A DNA stretch of 58,317 bases. It comes from VBAS01 sp035318985. GTDB taxonomy: Bacteria; Bacteroidota; Bacteroidia; Chitinophagales; Chitinophagaceae. The DNA is taken from assembly GCA_035318985.1 (NCBI GenBank), contig DATHDP010000063.1, forward strand, positions 1 to 58,317, read 5' to 3'. Below the pieces are notes generated by a model. The model had not been told where the DNA came from and made no database searches. It saw only the letters and a list, made by a program, of their open reading frames with translations. This document shows positions 10,065 to 19,505 of this stretch, in pieces. Position 1 is the first letter of the stretch. Each line of letters begins with the position of its first letter. The position numbers and the translations under genes were made by a program.

Positions 10065-10801
10065 TCACCTGGCGGCTCCCCCATCAATCGTTAAACAAAT
10101 TCCGCTAACGAACGACGCTTCATCAGAGGCAAGATAAAGATAGCCGTTTGCAATATCGTCGGGAACTCCCCATTTGCCAAGCGGTATATGAGGGATAGTT
10201 TGTTTACGCACCTCTTCAGGCATAAGGCCTGTCATAGCTGTTGTAATAAATCCCGGGGCAATGCAATTGGCTGTAATGTTGTAGCGGCCGAGTTCCATAG
10301 CCCATACTTTTGTCATACCAATAATAGCCGATTTAGTTGCAACATAATTGGTTTGTCCAAAGTTGCCGCGAATAGCAACATTGGAGGATGCAGAAACAAT
10401 GCGGCCATAATTTGTTCTTTCATAATTGGAGCGATCGCCTGTGTGCAAATAAAGACTCCTGTAAGGTTTACCGAAATAACATCATCCCATTCCTGCATTG
10501 TCATTTTAAGTAAGGTTCTGTCTCTTGTAATGCCAGCATTGTTGATAAGAATATCAATACGTCCAAAATGTTCATGTGCTTCAGTCATCGCTTTTTGCAC
10601 TTCTTCCTGGTTAGTTACTGATACTTTTTTAAAGATGATCTCATGTCCTTCCATTTTTAATCGATCTGCTATTTCATTTCCCTGGTCAGATACATCCCAC
10701 AAAATGATCTTTGCGCCTTCTTTGGCAAATCGTTCCGCGGTAGCAAGACCTATTCCATTTGCGCCGCCGGTGATCAAAGCAATTTTATTTTTTAGTCTCA
10801 T
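10065..10801 (-). pseudogene. FabG-like short-chain dehydrogenase/reductase interrupted by a -1 frame change
   Basis: Two overlapping reading frames encode consecutive halves of one SDR. The first (10801 down to about 10410) carries the cofactor motif TGGANGIG and the NNAG motif. The second (about 10411 down to 10065) carries the catalytic YxxxK (YVATK), NCIAPGFI and the C-terminal SGICLTIDGG. Joining them after IAPIMKEQ needs one extra A in the short A run opposite 10411-10413 and gives about 245 aa, exactly the usual FabG length. No slippery heptamer is present, so a true one-base deletion or a sequencing error is likelier than recoding. As written the gene is broken. Convergent with the MFS gene. 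Confidence 0.8.
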
Positions 10802-10910
10802 CTTGTTGTGATTTTAAAATTTTGTATTGCCGTAAAAGCGAACATTCAAATATAACGGGTAAAATGACGAACGTAAAAACCTTTATCGGTACATTTAATT
10901 TTTACATTTG

Positions 10911-12233
10911 ATGAACATAACTAAAAGGCATATGAACCGGTATCTAATAACTATCCTGACACTATTTGTATTTCTTATCTATACAAACTCTGCATACACT
11001 CAATCAAAAGTCCTTATGAATGCTGCTCCGGCATCAGCTGGGTTTTCCGCTACTCGTCTTGCACGTCTTGACTCCGGCATGAGTGACTGGGTAAAAAACA
11101 AATGGGTAAATGGTTCTGTCGCATTGATAGTTCGCAACGGAAAGATCGTTTTTAATAAAGCTTATGGGTATAATAATATAGAAACGAAAGAGGCGCTGGA
11201 TAAAAATGGAATTTTTCGAATTGCCTCACAAACAAAAGCCGTTACCACAGTAGCTGTAATGATGTTGTGGGAGGAAGGAAAATTTTCATTGGACGATTCT
11301 GTTTCTAAATTTATACCATCTTTTGCCAATCAACAGGTGATAGCAACTTTCAATCCCAAAGACATTACGTACACAACTATTCCTGCAAAACGACCAATTA
11401 CCATTCGCGACTTGCTTACACATACATCGGGTCTTGGATATCCGGGAATAGGGACACCAGAAGAAATTGCTATTTATGCAAAAAATAGAATTACGGGAGG
11501 CGTTGGTGTAGCAGGTGAAAAAATTTCTGACGCAATGAATCGCCTGGGTGGTTTGCCGTTATTTTTTCAGCCCGGTGAACAATGGAGATATGGATTAAGT
11601 CATGATGTGCTGGGATACTTAGTTCAACTATGGTCAGGTATGTCTTTAGAAGATTTTTTTGCAAAGCGAATCTTTCAACCGCTTGGTATGAAAGATACTT
11701 ATTTCAATGTGCCACAGGAAAAAGGAAATAGGCTGGTGAATTTTTTTCTGCAGGATCCTACAGGAATAATAAAAAAGCAAGACGCAGTTTTTGGTGGAGC
11801 ACTCGATCTGAAATATCCACTTAAAAAAACAGATTATTTTTCCGGTGGCGGAGGTTTGTCGTCCACTATTTATGATTATGCTATTTTACTTCAGATGTTA
11901 TTAAATGGCGGAGAATATAACGGTGTCAGGCTGCTGGCCCGTAATACAGTTCGTATGATGACGATGAATCAGATCGGAGATCTGACTGTGAATATCGGAA
12001 ATAGTAAGGATAATAAATTTGGATTTGGCTTTTCAATTATCAGCGAAAGTGGAAGCAAAGCTACTCCAAGCCAGGCCGGTACTTACGCATGGGGTGGCGT
12101 TTTTTCAACTACTTATTGGGTGGATCCAAAGGAAAATTTGATCGTATTACTATACGAACAAATGTGGGGACCGCATATTGCAGATACACAGAAATTATTT
12201 CGTGCCCTTGTGTACCAGGCGATCAATGATTAA
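10911..12233 (+). CDS. Serine hydrolase of the beta-lactamase (class C/penicillin-binding) family, exported
   Basis: 440 aa from the ATG at 10911 (an ATG at 10932 is also possible and gives a shorter signal peptide). A signal peptide (about residues 9-30) is followed by a Beta-lactamase domain (PF00144). The nucleophile motif SQTK (SxxK) is in RIASQTKAVTTVAVM, the second motif is YGLS (Y-x-[NS] position), and HTSGLGYPG and GGGGLSSTIYDYA are typical of the esterase/D-aminopeptidase branch. Periplasmic or surface location is expected. The natural substrate cannot be assigned; many relatives are not antibiotic-degrading. Confidence 0.8.
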   Translation: MNITKRHMNRYLITILTLFVFLIYTNSAYTQSKVLMNAAPASAGFSATRLARLDSGMSDWVKNKWVNGSVALIVRNGKIVFNKAYGYNNIETKEALDKNGIFRIASQTKAVTTVAVMMLWEEGKFSLDDSVSKFIPSFANQQVIATFNPKDITYTTIPAKRPITIRDLLTHTSGLGYPGIGTPEEIAIYAKNRITGGVGVAGEKISDAMNRLGGLPLFFQPGEQWRYGLSHDVLGYLVQLWSGMSLEDFFAKRIFQPLGMKDTYFNVPQEKGNRLVNFFLQDPTGIIKKQDAVFGGALDLKYPLKKTDYFSGGGGLSSTIYDYAILLQMLLNGGEYNGVRLLARNTVRMMTMNQIGDLTVNIGNSKDNKFGFGFSIISESGSKATPSQAGTYAWGGVFSTTYWVDPKENLIVLLYEQMWGPHIADTQKLFRALVYQAIND

Positions 12234-12269
12234 TTAATTATTGCAAGTGAAAAAAATCGCAACGTTTGA

Positions 12270-13877
12270 TCATTTGTTTTCCTGAAGAAATTTTTCCCGA
12301 AGAGCTGATTTTAAAAATTTACCCACCGATGTTTTTGGAATGGCATCAATTACATAATAGCCATCGGGGATCCAGAATTTTTCAAACCTTGTAGCGAGAA
12401 ATTCATTTAGGTCAGCAGCGGAAAAGTTTTTTCCTTCTTTAAGTACTACATAAGCAAATGGCCGTTCTATCCATTTATCATCGGGAATGGCGATCACTGC
12501 CGCTTCTAATATTGAAGGATGACCCATCAGCGAATTTTCCAATGCTACTGAACTGATCCATTCACCTCCTGATTTAATAACATCTTTGCTTCTGTCTTTT
12601 ATTTCAATGAACCCATCTTCACTGATGGTAACAATGTCCCCTGTTTTCAACCATCCGTCATGTGTAAATTTTTCTCCGGTGGTTTCTTCTTCTTTATAAT
12701 ATGAAGAGCAGATCCACGGGCCTCGCACCTCCAGTTCGCCCATCGTAAGTCCATCCCATGGAATAAATCCGAATTCATTCCTACCACGGATCTCTACAAA
12801 TGGAACCGGCAAGCCTTGTTTTGCTATATGATCATACTGCTCCTCTTTGGATGCTTTCTCAAGTTTAGAAGTCATCACTGAAGTACTACCCAATGGAGAC
12901 ATTTCAGTCATGCCCCACGAATGAAGCACTTTAATCCCGAAGTTTTCGTCAAAAGATTTTGCCAAAAAACGAGGTACGGACGAACCGCCCATTATTATGA
13001 GTCGTAAGAAAAGTTTGTATTTAGCAGGTTCATTTTCCAAGGCATTCAGGATACTCATCATAACCGTAGGTACACCTGCTGTCAGAGTTATTTTTTCATT
13101 TTCAAAAAGCTGCAAAAGACTTTCTGCATCGAGGAAAGGACCAGGAAACACCTGGGTAGTACCCACGAACGTACAACTATAAGGAAAACCCCAAGCACTG
13201 GCATGAAACATCGGAACGACAGGCAGCATCACATCCCGCTCATTGATACCAGCACCAGTGCAACTTAGGAGGAACGACATCACATGAAGCATGATGGAAC
13301 GATGGGAATACAATATACCTTTTGGCTTTCCGGTTGTTCCCGAAGTGTAACACATGAACGCAGCTGAATATTCGTCACCCTCAAACGGTTCGAATAATGA
13401 ATCCTCCCCACTTGCAACCAGATCTTCATAATTTAAATATGCTGACGGAATTTGTTTTCCTCCATTCGGTATGACAATGACTTTGGAAACTTTTATCGTG
13501 TGTTTGAACTTTTCAAACAAAGGCAACAGTACTTCATCTACAATAATGATCTTATCTTCCGCATGGTTAACGATGTAACCAAGATCATCCGGACTAAGGC
13601 GAATGTTGAGAGGATGTATAATTGCTCCCATACATGGAATTGCAAAATATGCTTCGAGATGCTGATAATGATTCCAACAAAGAGTGGCCACCCTGTCTTC
13701 CTGCCGAATGCCGAGGCGATTAAGAGCTACAGACAACTTTTTTGTACGGATGGCAAAATCCTGGTAAGTGTAGCGATGAATACTTTTATCGGGAAGACGA
13801 CTCACAATTTCTTTTTTCCCAAATAAGGTTTCTGCCCTTCGTAAAATCGTGGGAAGAGTTAATTGATATTCCATCAT
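12270..13877 (-). CDS. Fatty-acyl-CoA synthetase (AMP-binding, medium/long-chain type)
   Basis: 535 aa from the ATG at 13877; an in-frame ATG at 13889 adds four residues, and homologues usually begin near MMEYQLTLP. It activates a fatty acid to acyl-AMP and then acyl-CoA. The P-loop-like motif YTSGTTGKPKGILYSHRS lies near residue 180. The hinge TGDIVTISEDGFIEIKDRSK and the C-terminal lysine region PKTSVGKFLK near residue 525 are intact. Length and motifs match the ALKK/FadD3 branch of AMP-binding ligases. Cytoplasmic. It is convergent with the serine hydrolase gene and divergent from the GyrI-like gene. Confidence 0.85.
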   Translation of the reverse strand: MMEYQLTLPTILRRAETLFGKKEIVSRLPDKSIHRYTYQDFAIRTKKLSVALNRLGIRQEDRVATLCWNHYQHLEAYFAIPCMGAIIHPLNIRLSPDDLGYIVNHAEDKIIIVDEVLLPLFEKFKHTIKVSKVIVIPNGGKQIPSAYLNYEDLVASGEDSLFEPFEGDEYSAAFMCYTSGTTGKPKGILYSHRSIMLHVMSFLLSCTGAGINERDVMLPVVPMFHASAWGFPYSCTFVGTTQVFPGPFLDAESLLQLFENEKITLTAGVPTVMMSILNALENEPAKYKLFLRLIIMGGSSVPRFLAKSFDENFGIKVLHSWGMTEMSPLGSTSVMTSKLEKASKEEQYDHIAKQGLPVPFVEIRGRNEFGFIPWDGLTMGELEVRGPWICSSYYKEEETTGEKFTHDGWLKTGDIVTISEDGFIEIKDRSKDVIKSGGEWISSVALENSLMGHPSILEAAVIAIPDDKWIERPFAYVVLKEGKNFSAADLNEFLATRFEKFWIPDGYYVIDAIPKTSVGKFLKSALREKFLQENK

Positions 13878-14138
13878 TAAACCTTTCATGGAACTTCTGA
13901 ATTGTGGTAAGTGTTATATAATTTATTCGCTGAAAGATAATCAAAAGAAATATTAATCATATTATCACCTAGATCTGTAACAAACCTTTTATCAATTCAC
14001 TTTTAAATAGAATTCAAGAATAGTAAATAGCATCGCACCCGAAGCTTTATTACCTTCAGTTGTTAGTGCACCTGCACAAAGAGGCTATGCGACATATGAA
14101 CGAAGTAAAATCGCAAAGCAATTTATAATAACAACTAT

Positions 14139-14600
14139 ATGGATAAAATAAAAAAAGATGAGTTTAAATTGGTTGGACTTAAACTAAACAACAAAACGGC
14201 AAATGAAAACGGGCAATCAGGCATTGACTGTGGTAACTTATGGCAAAAGTTTGAGACCGAAAATTTTGTAGAAAGAATACCAGGCAAGTTAAATGATGAA
14301 ATTTATGCAGTTTATTATAACTATGAGGGTGATCATACCAAACCGTTTTCATATTTTATTGGTTGTAAAGTAAAAACGGACGATCAAAACTCCCAGGGCA
14401 TGGATAGTTTGATAATACCTGCCGGAAATTATTATAAATTAATTGCTAAAGGAACAATGCCTGATTGTGTTGCTAATTCCTGGAAGGAAATTTGGAGTTC
14501 AATTAGTGACAGGGCTTATCAATTTGATTTTGAAATTTACGATGAGCGAAGTAAAGATTGGAGTAATGCAGAGGTAGAAATTTTCGTTTCTACTAACTGA
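14139..14600 (+). CDS. GyrI-like effector-binding domain protein without a DNA-binding domain
   Basis: 153 aa. The whole protein is one SOUL/GyrI-like small-molecule binding domain: LWQKFETEN, then DEIYAVYYNYEGDHTKPFSY, LIIPAGNYYKLIAKG and a final SWKEIWSSISD followed by FEIYDE. This matches the integron-associated effector-binding / AraC effector-binding families (PF14526/PF06445). No helix-turn-helix is attached, so it is a stand-alone ligand-binding protein rather than a transcription factor. The 249-base gap upstream contains nothing I can name. Confidence 0.75.
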   Translation: MDKIKKDEFKLVGLKLNNKTANENGQSGIDCGNLWQKFETENFVERIPGKLNDEIYAVYYNYEGDHTKPFSYFIGCKVKTDDQNSQGMDSLIIPAGNYYKLIAKGTMPDCVANSWKEIWSSISDRAYQFDFEIYDERSKDWSNAEVEIFVSTN

Positions 14601-14724
14601 TAAAAAAAAATTGCCTGGCAGAGACTTCAAAAAAATATTTACTATAACGTAGCATACTATAGGTTCAGGTCCGGCATATTGCAATGAGAGATCAAGCAAT
14701 TAAAATTTCTTCCTTTCTTTGCAC

Positions 14725-15306
14725 ATGTCTTCATCACACAAGATCATTATCATCACTGCCCCTTCTGGTGCAGGTAAAACTTCTATTACCAGGCATTTGC
14801 TGAAAACCTTTCCTGGTAAATTGTCTTTTTCTGTTTCTGCTGCTACTCGCCAAAGAAGAGACTATGAAAAAGATGGAGTTGATTATTATTTTATGAGTGT
14901 AGATGATTTTAAAGAAAAAATCCAGCACAATGAATTTGTGGAATGGGAAATGGTATATGAAGGAAAATATTATGGCACATTGACATCGGAGATCCACCGC
15001 ATCTGGGAAGAAGAAAAAGTTCCGTTGCTTGATATTGATGTGCAGGGTGCCGTTCATGTACAGCAGGAACACCGTGAGCAAACTCTTTCAATTTTTATTG
15101 AGCCACCATCAGTGGATGAATTAAAAAGAAGACTTAGCAGTCGTGGCACTGAAACTCCTGAAAGCCTGGCCACTCGAGTAAATAAGGCGACTTATGAACT
15201 TTCCTTTAAAGACCATTTTGATAAAGTGATCATAAATGATGATCTTGAAAAAGCCTGTAAGGAAGCGGAAACAATTGTAAGGTCGTTTATTGAAGGGCCT
15301 AAATAA
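14725..15306 (+). CDS. gmk: Guanylate kinase
   Basis: 193 aa from the ATG at 14725; a TTG two codons earlier is not needed. It phosphorylates GMP to GDP. The P-loop ITAPSGAGKTS is at residues 9-19, followed by the GMP-binding region SFSVSAATRQRRDYEKDG (about 36-53) with the conserved S, R and Y/E residues, and the lid and base-binding motif DIDVQGAVHVQQ near 100. Full length for the family. It is a single-copy housekeeping gene, probably transcribed alone or with the downstream CNNM gene 99 bases on. Confidence 0.95.
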   Translation: MSSSHKIIIITAPSGAGKTSITRHLLKTFPGKLSFSVSAATRQRRDYEKDGVDYYFMSVDDFKEKIQHNEFVEWEMVYEGKYYGTLTSEIHRIWEEEKVPLLDIDVQGAVHVQQEHREQTLSIFIEPPSVDELKRRLSSRGTETPESLATRVNKATYELSFKDHFDKVIINDDLEKACKEAETIVRSFIEGPK

Positions 15307-15405
15307 GTATCTAAGGTATCTTCCTCTTACCAGGGAACTACTGTAATTATTACTTAGTATTTACTTCCTATAACATCTGCTTGCTTTTTCTATCTTTACT
15401 GCCCC

Positions 15406-16662
15406 ATGTTTGAAATACGTATCGTTATATGGTTTGTCCTTACCATCCTGCTAATGGGTTTTTTTGCAGGAATTGAAATGGCATTTTACAGCGCCAATCG
15501 CATGAGCATTGAACTGAAAAAGAAACAAGGGAGAGCCAGTGGGCAAATATTGGATCAGTTCATTGATCACCCCGTTTATTTTCTTGGCACTACACTTATC
15601 GGTTTCAATGTTTTTCTTGTATTCTTCGGGTTACAAATAAGCAAGGTGATGGAACCATTATGGATCAGGCTTGATGTAGGTTCTGATTCTGTTCGCATCA
15701 TAATAGAAATACTTTTATCAACTATTCTTGTACTTGTATTCGCAGAATTTCTTCCCCGTGCTATTTTTCGTGCAAGAGCAAATGCATTGCTAAGCCGGTT
15801 GGCCCAGTTGATCGATATTTTTTACCAGATGTTCTACCCGATAGCTGCCGCCTGCATTGCAATGGCCAATTGGTTGCTTAAATACGTTTTCAATGTAAGA
15901 GTTGATGAAAAGAAAGAAGTGTTTGGCAAAACGGATCTTGAACATCTATTTCGTCAGGCAAAAGAAGCAGAAGATGAAAAACAACCTTTGAATACCGAGT
16001 TCTTTGAAAATGCTCTTGAATTACCAAAGATCAGGATACGTCAAAGCCTTGTTCCCCGTAAAGAAATTGTCGGTATTGATATAAAAGAATCAATTGATTC
16101 TTTACGCCGACTGCTTATTGAAACCAAGTTGTCACGTATAGTTGTTTTTGAGGGCAACATAGACCATATTATTGGTTATGTTCATCAACTGGATATGTTC
16201 AAGCGTCCAGCAAATATTCAATCGGTATTGTTGCCAATTCCTGCAGTGCCGGAAAGTATGAGTGCCACTGATCTTATCAATAAGTTTACCCGAGAGAGAA
16301 AAAGTATTGCATGGGTAGTGGATGAATTTGGCGGTACTGCCGGCATCATTACCATGGAAGATGTGCTGGAGGAAATTTTTGGAGAGATACTGGATGAATA
16401 TGATGTGGAAGAGTTTGTTGAAAAACAAATTGCTGAACATGAATATATTTTTTCAGGCCGCCTTGAACTTGATTATATCAATGAAAAGTATGGTTTTGAT
16501 TTCCCGGTAGATGAAACGGAAACACTATCCGGGTTTATCATTAATTACCATGAAACCATCCCTAAGCAAAAAGAAAGGATCATCATTGCAGACTACGAGT
16601 TTGACATTATGAATGTAAGTGACACCCGCATCGAGATGGTGAAGGTGAAAAAATTGAAATAA
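15406..16662 (+). CDS. CNNM/CorC-HlyC family membrane protein (hemolysin-like, DUF21-CBS)
   Basis: 418 aa. An N-terminal DUF21 membrane domain with about four helices (residues 5-150, MGFFAGIEMAFYSANRMSIE) is followed by a CBS pair (about 205-335, VVDEFGGTAGIITMEDVLEE) and a CorC_HlyC C-terminal domain (about 345-418). This is the arrangement of bacterial Mg2+/Co2+ transport-associated CNNM proteins; the old hemolysin name is historical. Inner membrane. In Bacteroidota a paralogue of this family often sits next to lptC; here lptC is elsewhere in the window. Confidence 0.9.
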   Translation: MFEIRIVIWFVLTILLMGFFAGIEMAFYSANRMSIELKKKQGRASGQILDQFIDHPVYFLGTTLIGFNVFLVFFGLQISKVMEPLWIRLDVGSDSVRIIIEILLSTILVLVFAEFLPRAIFRARANALLSRLAQLIDIFYQMFYPIAAACIAMANWLLKYVFNVRVDEKKEVFGKTDLEHLFRQAKEAEDEKQPLNTEFFENALELPKIRIRQSLVPRKEIVGIDIKESIDSLRRLLIETKLSRIVVFEGNIDHIIGYVHQLDMFKRPANIQSVLLPIPAVPESMSATDLINKFTRERKSIAWVVDEFGGTAGIITMEDVLEEIFGEILDEYDVEEFVEKQIAEHEYIFSGRLELDYINEKYGFDFPVDETETLSGFIINYHETIPKQKERIIIADYEFDIMNVSDTRIEMVKVKKLK

Positions 16663-16768
16663 AGGTCCACCTTCCTGTTTATACCTGTCTCAACCCGTCT
16701 ATCAATTTATTTTTCTGCGAGTCCTTCCAGAGATTTATCTTTCGTTCTCCAAAAAAATTAATAATAAT

Positions 16769-19390
16769 ATGATACAAGCAAAAAAGTCGCTGCTTTTGCT
16801 GGCAGGCGCCATGTTTGCGGGCCTTTGCGGTTTTTCGCAAAACAATCCTCCTGTTAACCCGGCCGCAAAAACCGACACAACCAAAAAGGCTCCACCGCCA
16901 CCTGCTAAACCTACTGTGGCTGAAAAAGTGAAGAGCAGTAAAAAAACGGATGGCCTTTTTATTTTATACCAGGATACGGCAACCGGAAGTGTGCAGATGT
17001 ATGTAAAGAAAAATCAATTAGGCAAGGAATATATTTACCAGAGTTTTTCAATGGGAGGGCCAACTTCATTGTTCCTCAATCAAAACATGATCCGTACAAC
17101 ATGGGTTATCAGGATCAAAAAGAATTTTGATAAGCTTGAATTCTCCCAGGTAAATACCAACTTCTGGTATGATCCTGAAAATGCAGTAAGTAAATCAGCC
17201 AATGTAGATGTGACAGAAGCCGTTTTTTATTCTGCAAAAATTGATGGCGAAGATTCAACAGGGTTTATTGTTGCCGGCGATGGATTATTCTTAAGTGAAA
17301 AACTTGACCCGGTAAAACCATTAATTGCCCCCGGTCCTGCTGCCGCTTTAGTATTTAATCTTGGTAGTCTCAATCCAACGAAATCTGGTTATAAAACAGT
17401 TCGTTCTTATCCAAATAATACAGATGTAGTTGTTGAATTGGCATATGATAATCCTGTTCCATTCAACCAGGGTGGAAAAGACATTACTGATGCCCGTTAC
17501 AATCGCATTCGTTTCCAGCATAGCTTTTTGGAAATGCCGGTGAATGATTTTCGTCCAAGACTTGATGATCCGAGAGTTGGGTATTTCACACAGGAGATAG
17601 ATAATCTTACAAGCATTAAAGTAGCAGATTATAAAGATGTGATCAATCGCTGGAATTTAGTAAAGAAAGATCCATCTGCTGCACTTAGCGAACCTGTTGA
17701 GCCAATTGTATGGTGGGTTGAAAACACAACACCTGTTGAATATCGTCAGACAATTGTGGAAGCTGGTTTGAAATGGAATGAAGCTTTTGAAAAAGCAGGT
17801 TTTAAAAATGCTGTTGTAATGAAGATCATGCCCGATGATGCAACATGGGATCCCGCAGATATTCGTTACAATGTTATCCGATGGGTGTCTTCACCCTATC
17901 CTGCTTATGGAGCTATTGGACCCAGTTTTGTAAATCCAAAAACAGGACAGATACTTGGTGCCGATATAACAGTTGAATGGTTTTCCGGTAGTGCCAGCCC
18001 CATATCGGAAGAGTTGTATGATGTAAAATCGATCAACACAGATCTTCCTTCATTATTGATGGCTATAAATAAAAATGAAGAAGTAAATATTCCCGGGATC
18101 CATAAATGGAATGCTTGCACTCTTGGACATGAATTGAAAGCACAGTTCACTGTAGGACTTACAACGCTGGAAGCAACTGGTGCTTCTGATGCTGAAATAA
18201 AAACACTGCACAAAGAATTCTTGTATTATCTCATTTTACATGAAATGGGACATACAATGGGATTGAATCATAATATGAAAGCAACCCAAATGCTGAGCCC
18301 TGCTGAAGTAAACAATACTGGCATCACACATGTAAAAGGCTTACAGGGATCGGTAATGGATTATCCAGCTGTGAACGTTTCAACAGACCGCAGCAAGCAA
18401 GGTGATTATTATACAACAAAAGCTGGCCCTTATGATATTTGGGCAATCGAATTTGGCTATACTCCATTTAGCCCTTCAGAAGAAGCAGCTGGTTTGACAA
18501 AAATTCTTAGCCGCAGCAATGAACCAGGTCTTGCATTTGGAAATGATGCTGATGATATGCGTTCACCCGGTGCCGGCGGTATCGACCCAAGGGTAATGAT
18601 CAATGATATGAGTAATGATATGGTTGCTTATGCTGAAGACAGGTTTGGTTTGATCAATACTTTGATGGGCAAGTTGAAAGAAAAATACAGCAAGACTGGT
18701 AAATCTTATGCCGAGCTGAAAGCTCGTTATGGAAACCTGGTTGGTCAAAGAAATGGTATGGCACAATCTGTAAGCCGTTTTATTGGCGGTGTGTATGTTG
18801 ACAGAAGTTTTGTTGGACAGGAAACAACCACCAAACCATTTACTCCTGTTAGCGTAGCTTATCAGAAAAAAGCAATGGCTTTATTAACAAAATATGTTTT
18901 TGCACCTGATGCCTTCAAAGGCGATGCGGCATTGTTTCCTTATTTGCAATCACAGCGTCGTGGCTTTAATTTCTTTGGCACTGGTGAAGACTTAAAAGTG
19001 CAAGCGATCATTCTGAATATGCAGGTTGGTTTATTTGTGCATTTAATGAGTCCAAATACATTGACAAGAATAAGCAACAGTACCTTATATGGCAATACAT
19101 ATGCAGTTGCTGATATGATGAATGATCTGACAAATGCTGTATTTGCTGCCGATCTGAAAACAAATGTGAATTTATACAGGCTTAATTTGCAAACTGAATA
19201 TGTAAAAGGACTTGCATCAATTGTATCTGCACCTGCTAGTCCCTATGACAATGCATCAAAAGCTGCCATGTATAATACGCTTAAAAAGATCAAAGGCATG
19301 CTGGCAACAGCGGTTTCAACAGATGAACAAACCAAAGCACACAGGGCGAGTCTTGTATTTACAATAGACAAGGCACTCTCAGTTAAATAA
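16769..19390 (+). CDS. Secreted zinc-dependent metalloprotease (DUF5117/DUF4953/DUF5118 type)
   Basis: 873 aa. A signal peptide (about residues 1-24, ending GLCGFSQ) is followed by a Pro/Ala/Lys-rich linker, DUF5118- and DUF5117-like segments and a DUF4953-like catalytic part. The extended metzincin motif HEMGHTMGLNHN starts at residue 491 (HExxHxxGxxH), followed by a Met-turn candidate SVMDY. This architecture is common in Bacteroidota and Proteobacteria; substrates are unknown. It has its own terminator at 19411-19437, so it is probably monocistronic. Periplasmic or outer-membrane location is expected from the signal peptide. Confidence 0.85.
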   Translation: MIQAKKSLLLLAGAMFAGLCGFSQNNPPVNPAAKTDTTKKAPPPPAKPTVAEKVKSSKKTDGLFILYQDTATGSVQMYVKKNQLGKEYIYQSFSMGGPTSLFLNQNMIRTTWVIRIKKNFDKLEFSQVNTNFWYDPENAVSKSANVDVTEAVFYSAKIDGEDSTGFIVAGDGLFLSEKLDPVKPLIAPGPAAALVFNLGSLNPTKSGYKTVRSYPNNTDVVVELAYDNPVPFNQGGKDITDARYNRIRFQHSFLEMPVNDFRPRLDDPRVGYFTQEIDNLTSIKVADYKDVINRWNLVKKDPSAALSEPVEPIVWWVENTTPVEYRQTIVEAGLKWNEAFEKAGFKNAVVMKIMPDDATWDPADIRYNVIRWVSSPYPAYGAIGPSFVNPKTGQILGADITVEWFSGSASPISEELYDVKSINTDLPSLLMAINKNEEVNIPGIHKWNACTLGHELKAQFTVGLTTLEATGASDAEIKTLHKEFLYYLILHEMGHTMGLNHNMKATQMLSPAEVNNTGITHVKGLQGSVMDYPAVNVSTDRSKQGDYYTTKAGPYDIWAIEFGYTPFSPSEEAAGLTKILSRSNEPGLAFGNDADDMRSPGAGGIDPRVMINDMSNDMVAYAEDRFGLINTLMGKLKEKYSKTGKSYAELKARYGNLVGQRNGMAQSVSRFIGGVYVDRSFVGQETTTKPFTPVSVAYQKKAMALLTKYVFAPDAFKGDAALFPYLQSQRRGFNFFGTGEDLKVQAIILNMQVGLFVHLMSPNTLTRISNSTLYGNTYAVADMMNDLTNAVFAADLKTNVNLYRLNLQTEYVKGLASIVSAPASPYDNASKAAMYNTLKKIKGMLATAVSTDEQTKAHRASLVFTIDKALSVK

Positions 19391-19410
19391 CGAATGTTCT
19401 CTAATTAAAT

Positions 19411-19437
19411 AAACCCCGGTATTTTGCCGGGGTTTTT
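19411..19437 (+). terminator. Rho-independent terminator after the metalloprotease gene
   Basis: A stem pairs AAACCCCGG (19411-19419) with CCGGGGTTT (19427-19435), with a 7-base loop and a T run through 19437. It is 20 bases past the stop of the metalloprotease gene. Confidence 0.85.
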
Positions 19438-19454
19438 CATTTTATGAAAATGGG

Positions 19455-19487
19455 TTGATAATAGCCCGCCTCCGCTACTTATATTTG
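19455..19487 (+). promoter_or_regulatory. Candidate Bacteroidota promoter for tatC
   Basis: TATATTTG at 19480-19487 is an exact TAnnTTTG -7 element; a TTG at 19455-19457 lies 22 bases upstream as a possible -33 element. It sits between the preceding terminator and the tatC ATG (19506). Confidence 0.5.
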
Positions 19488-19505
19488 CGATTCTAATTAA
19501 ATCAG

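Noticed and set aside
10400..10420. Programmed frameshift in the FabG-like gene
   Set aside because: No slippery heptamer of the X XXY YYZ form and no downstream stem at the point where the frames must join; a simple indel explains it.
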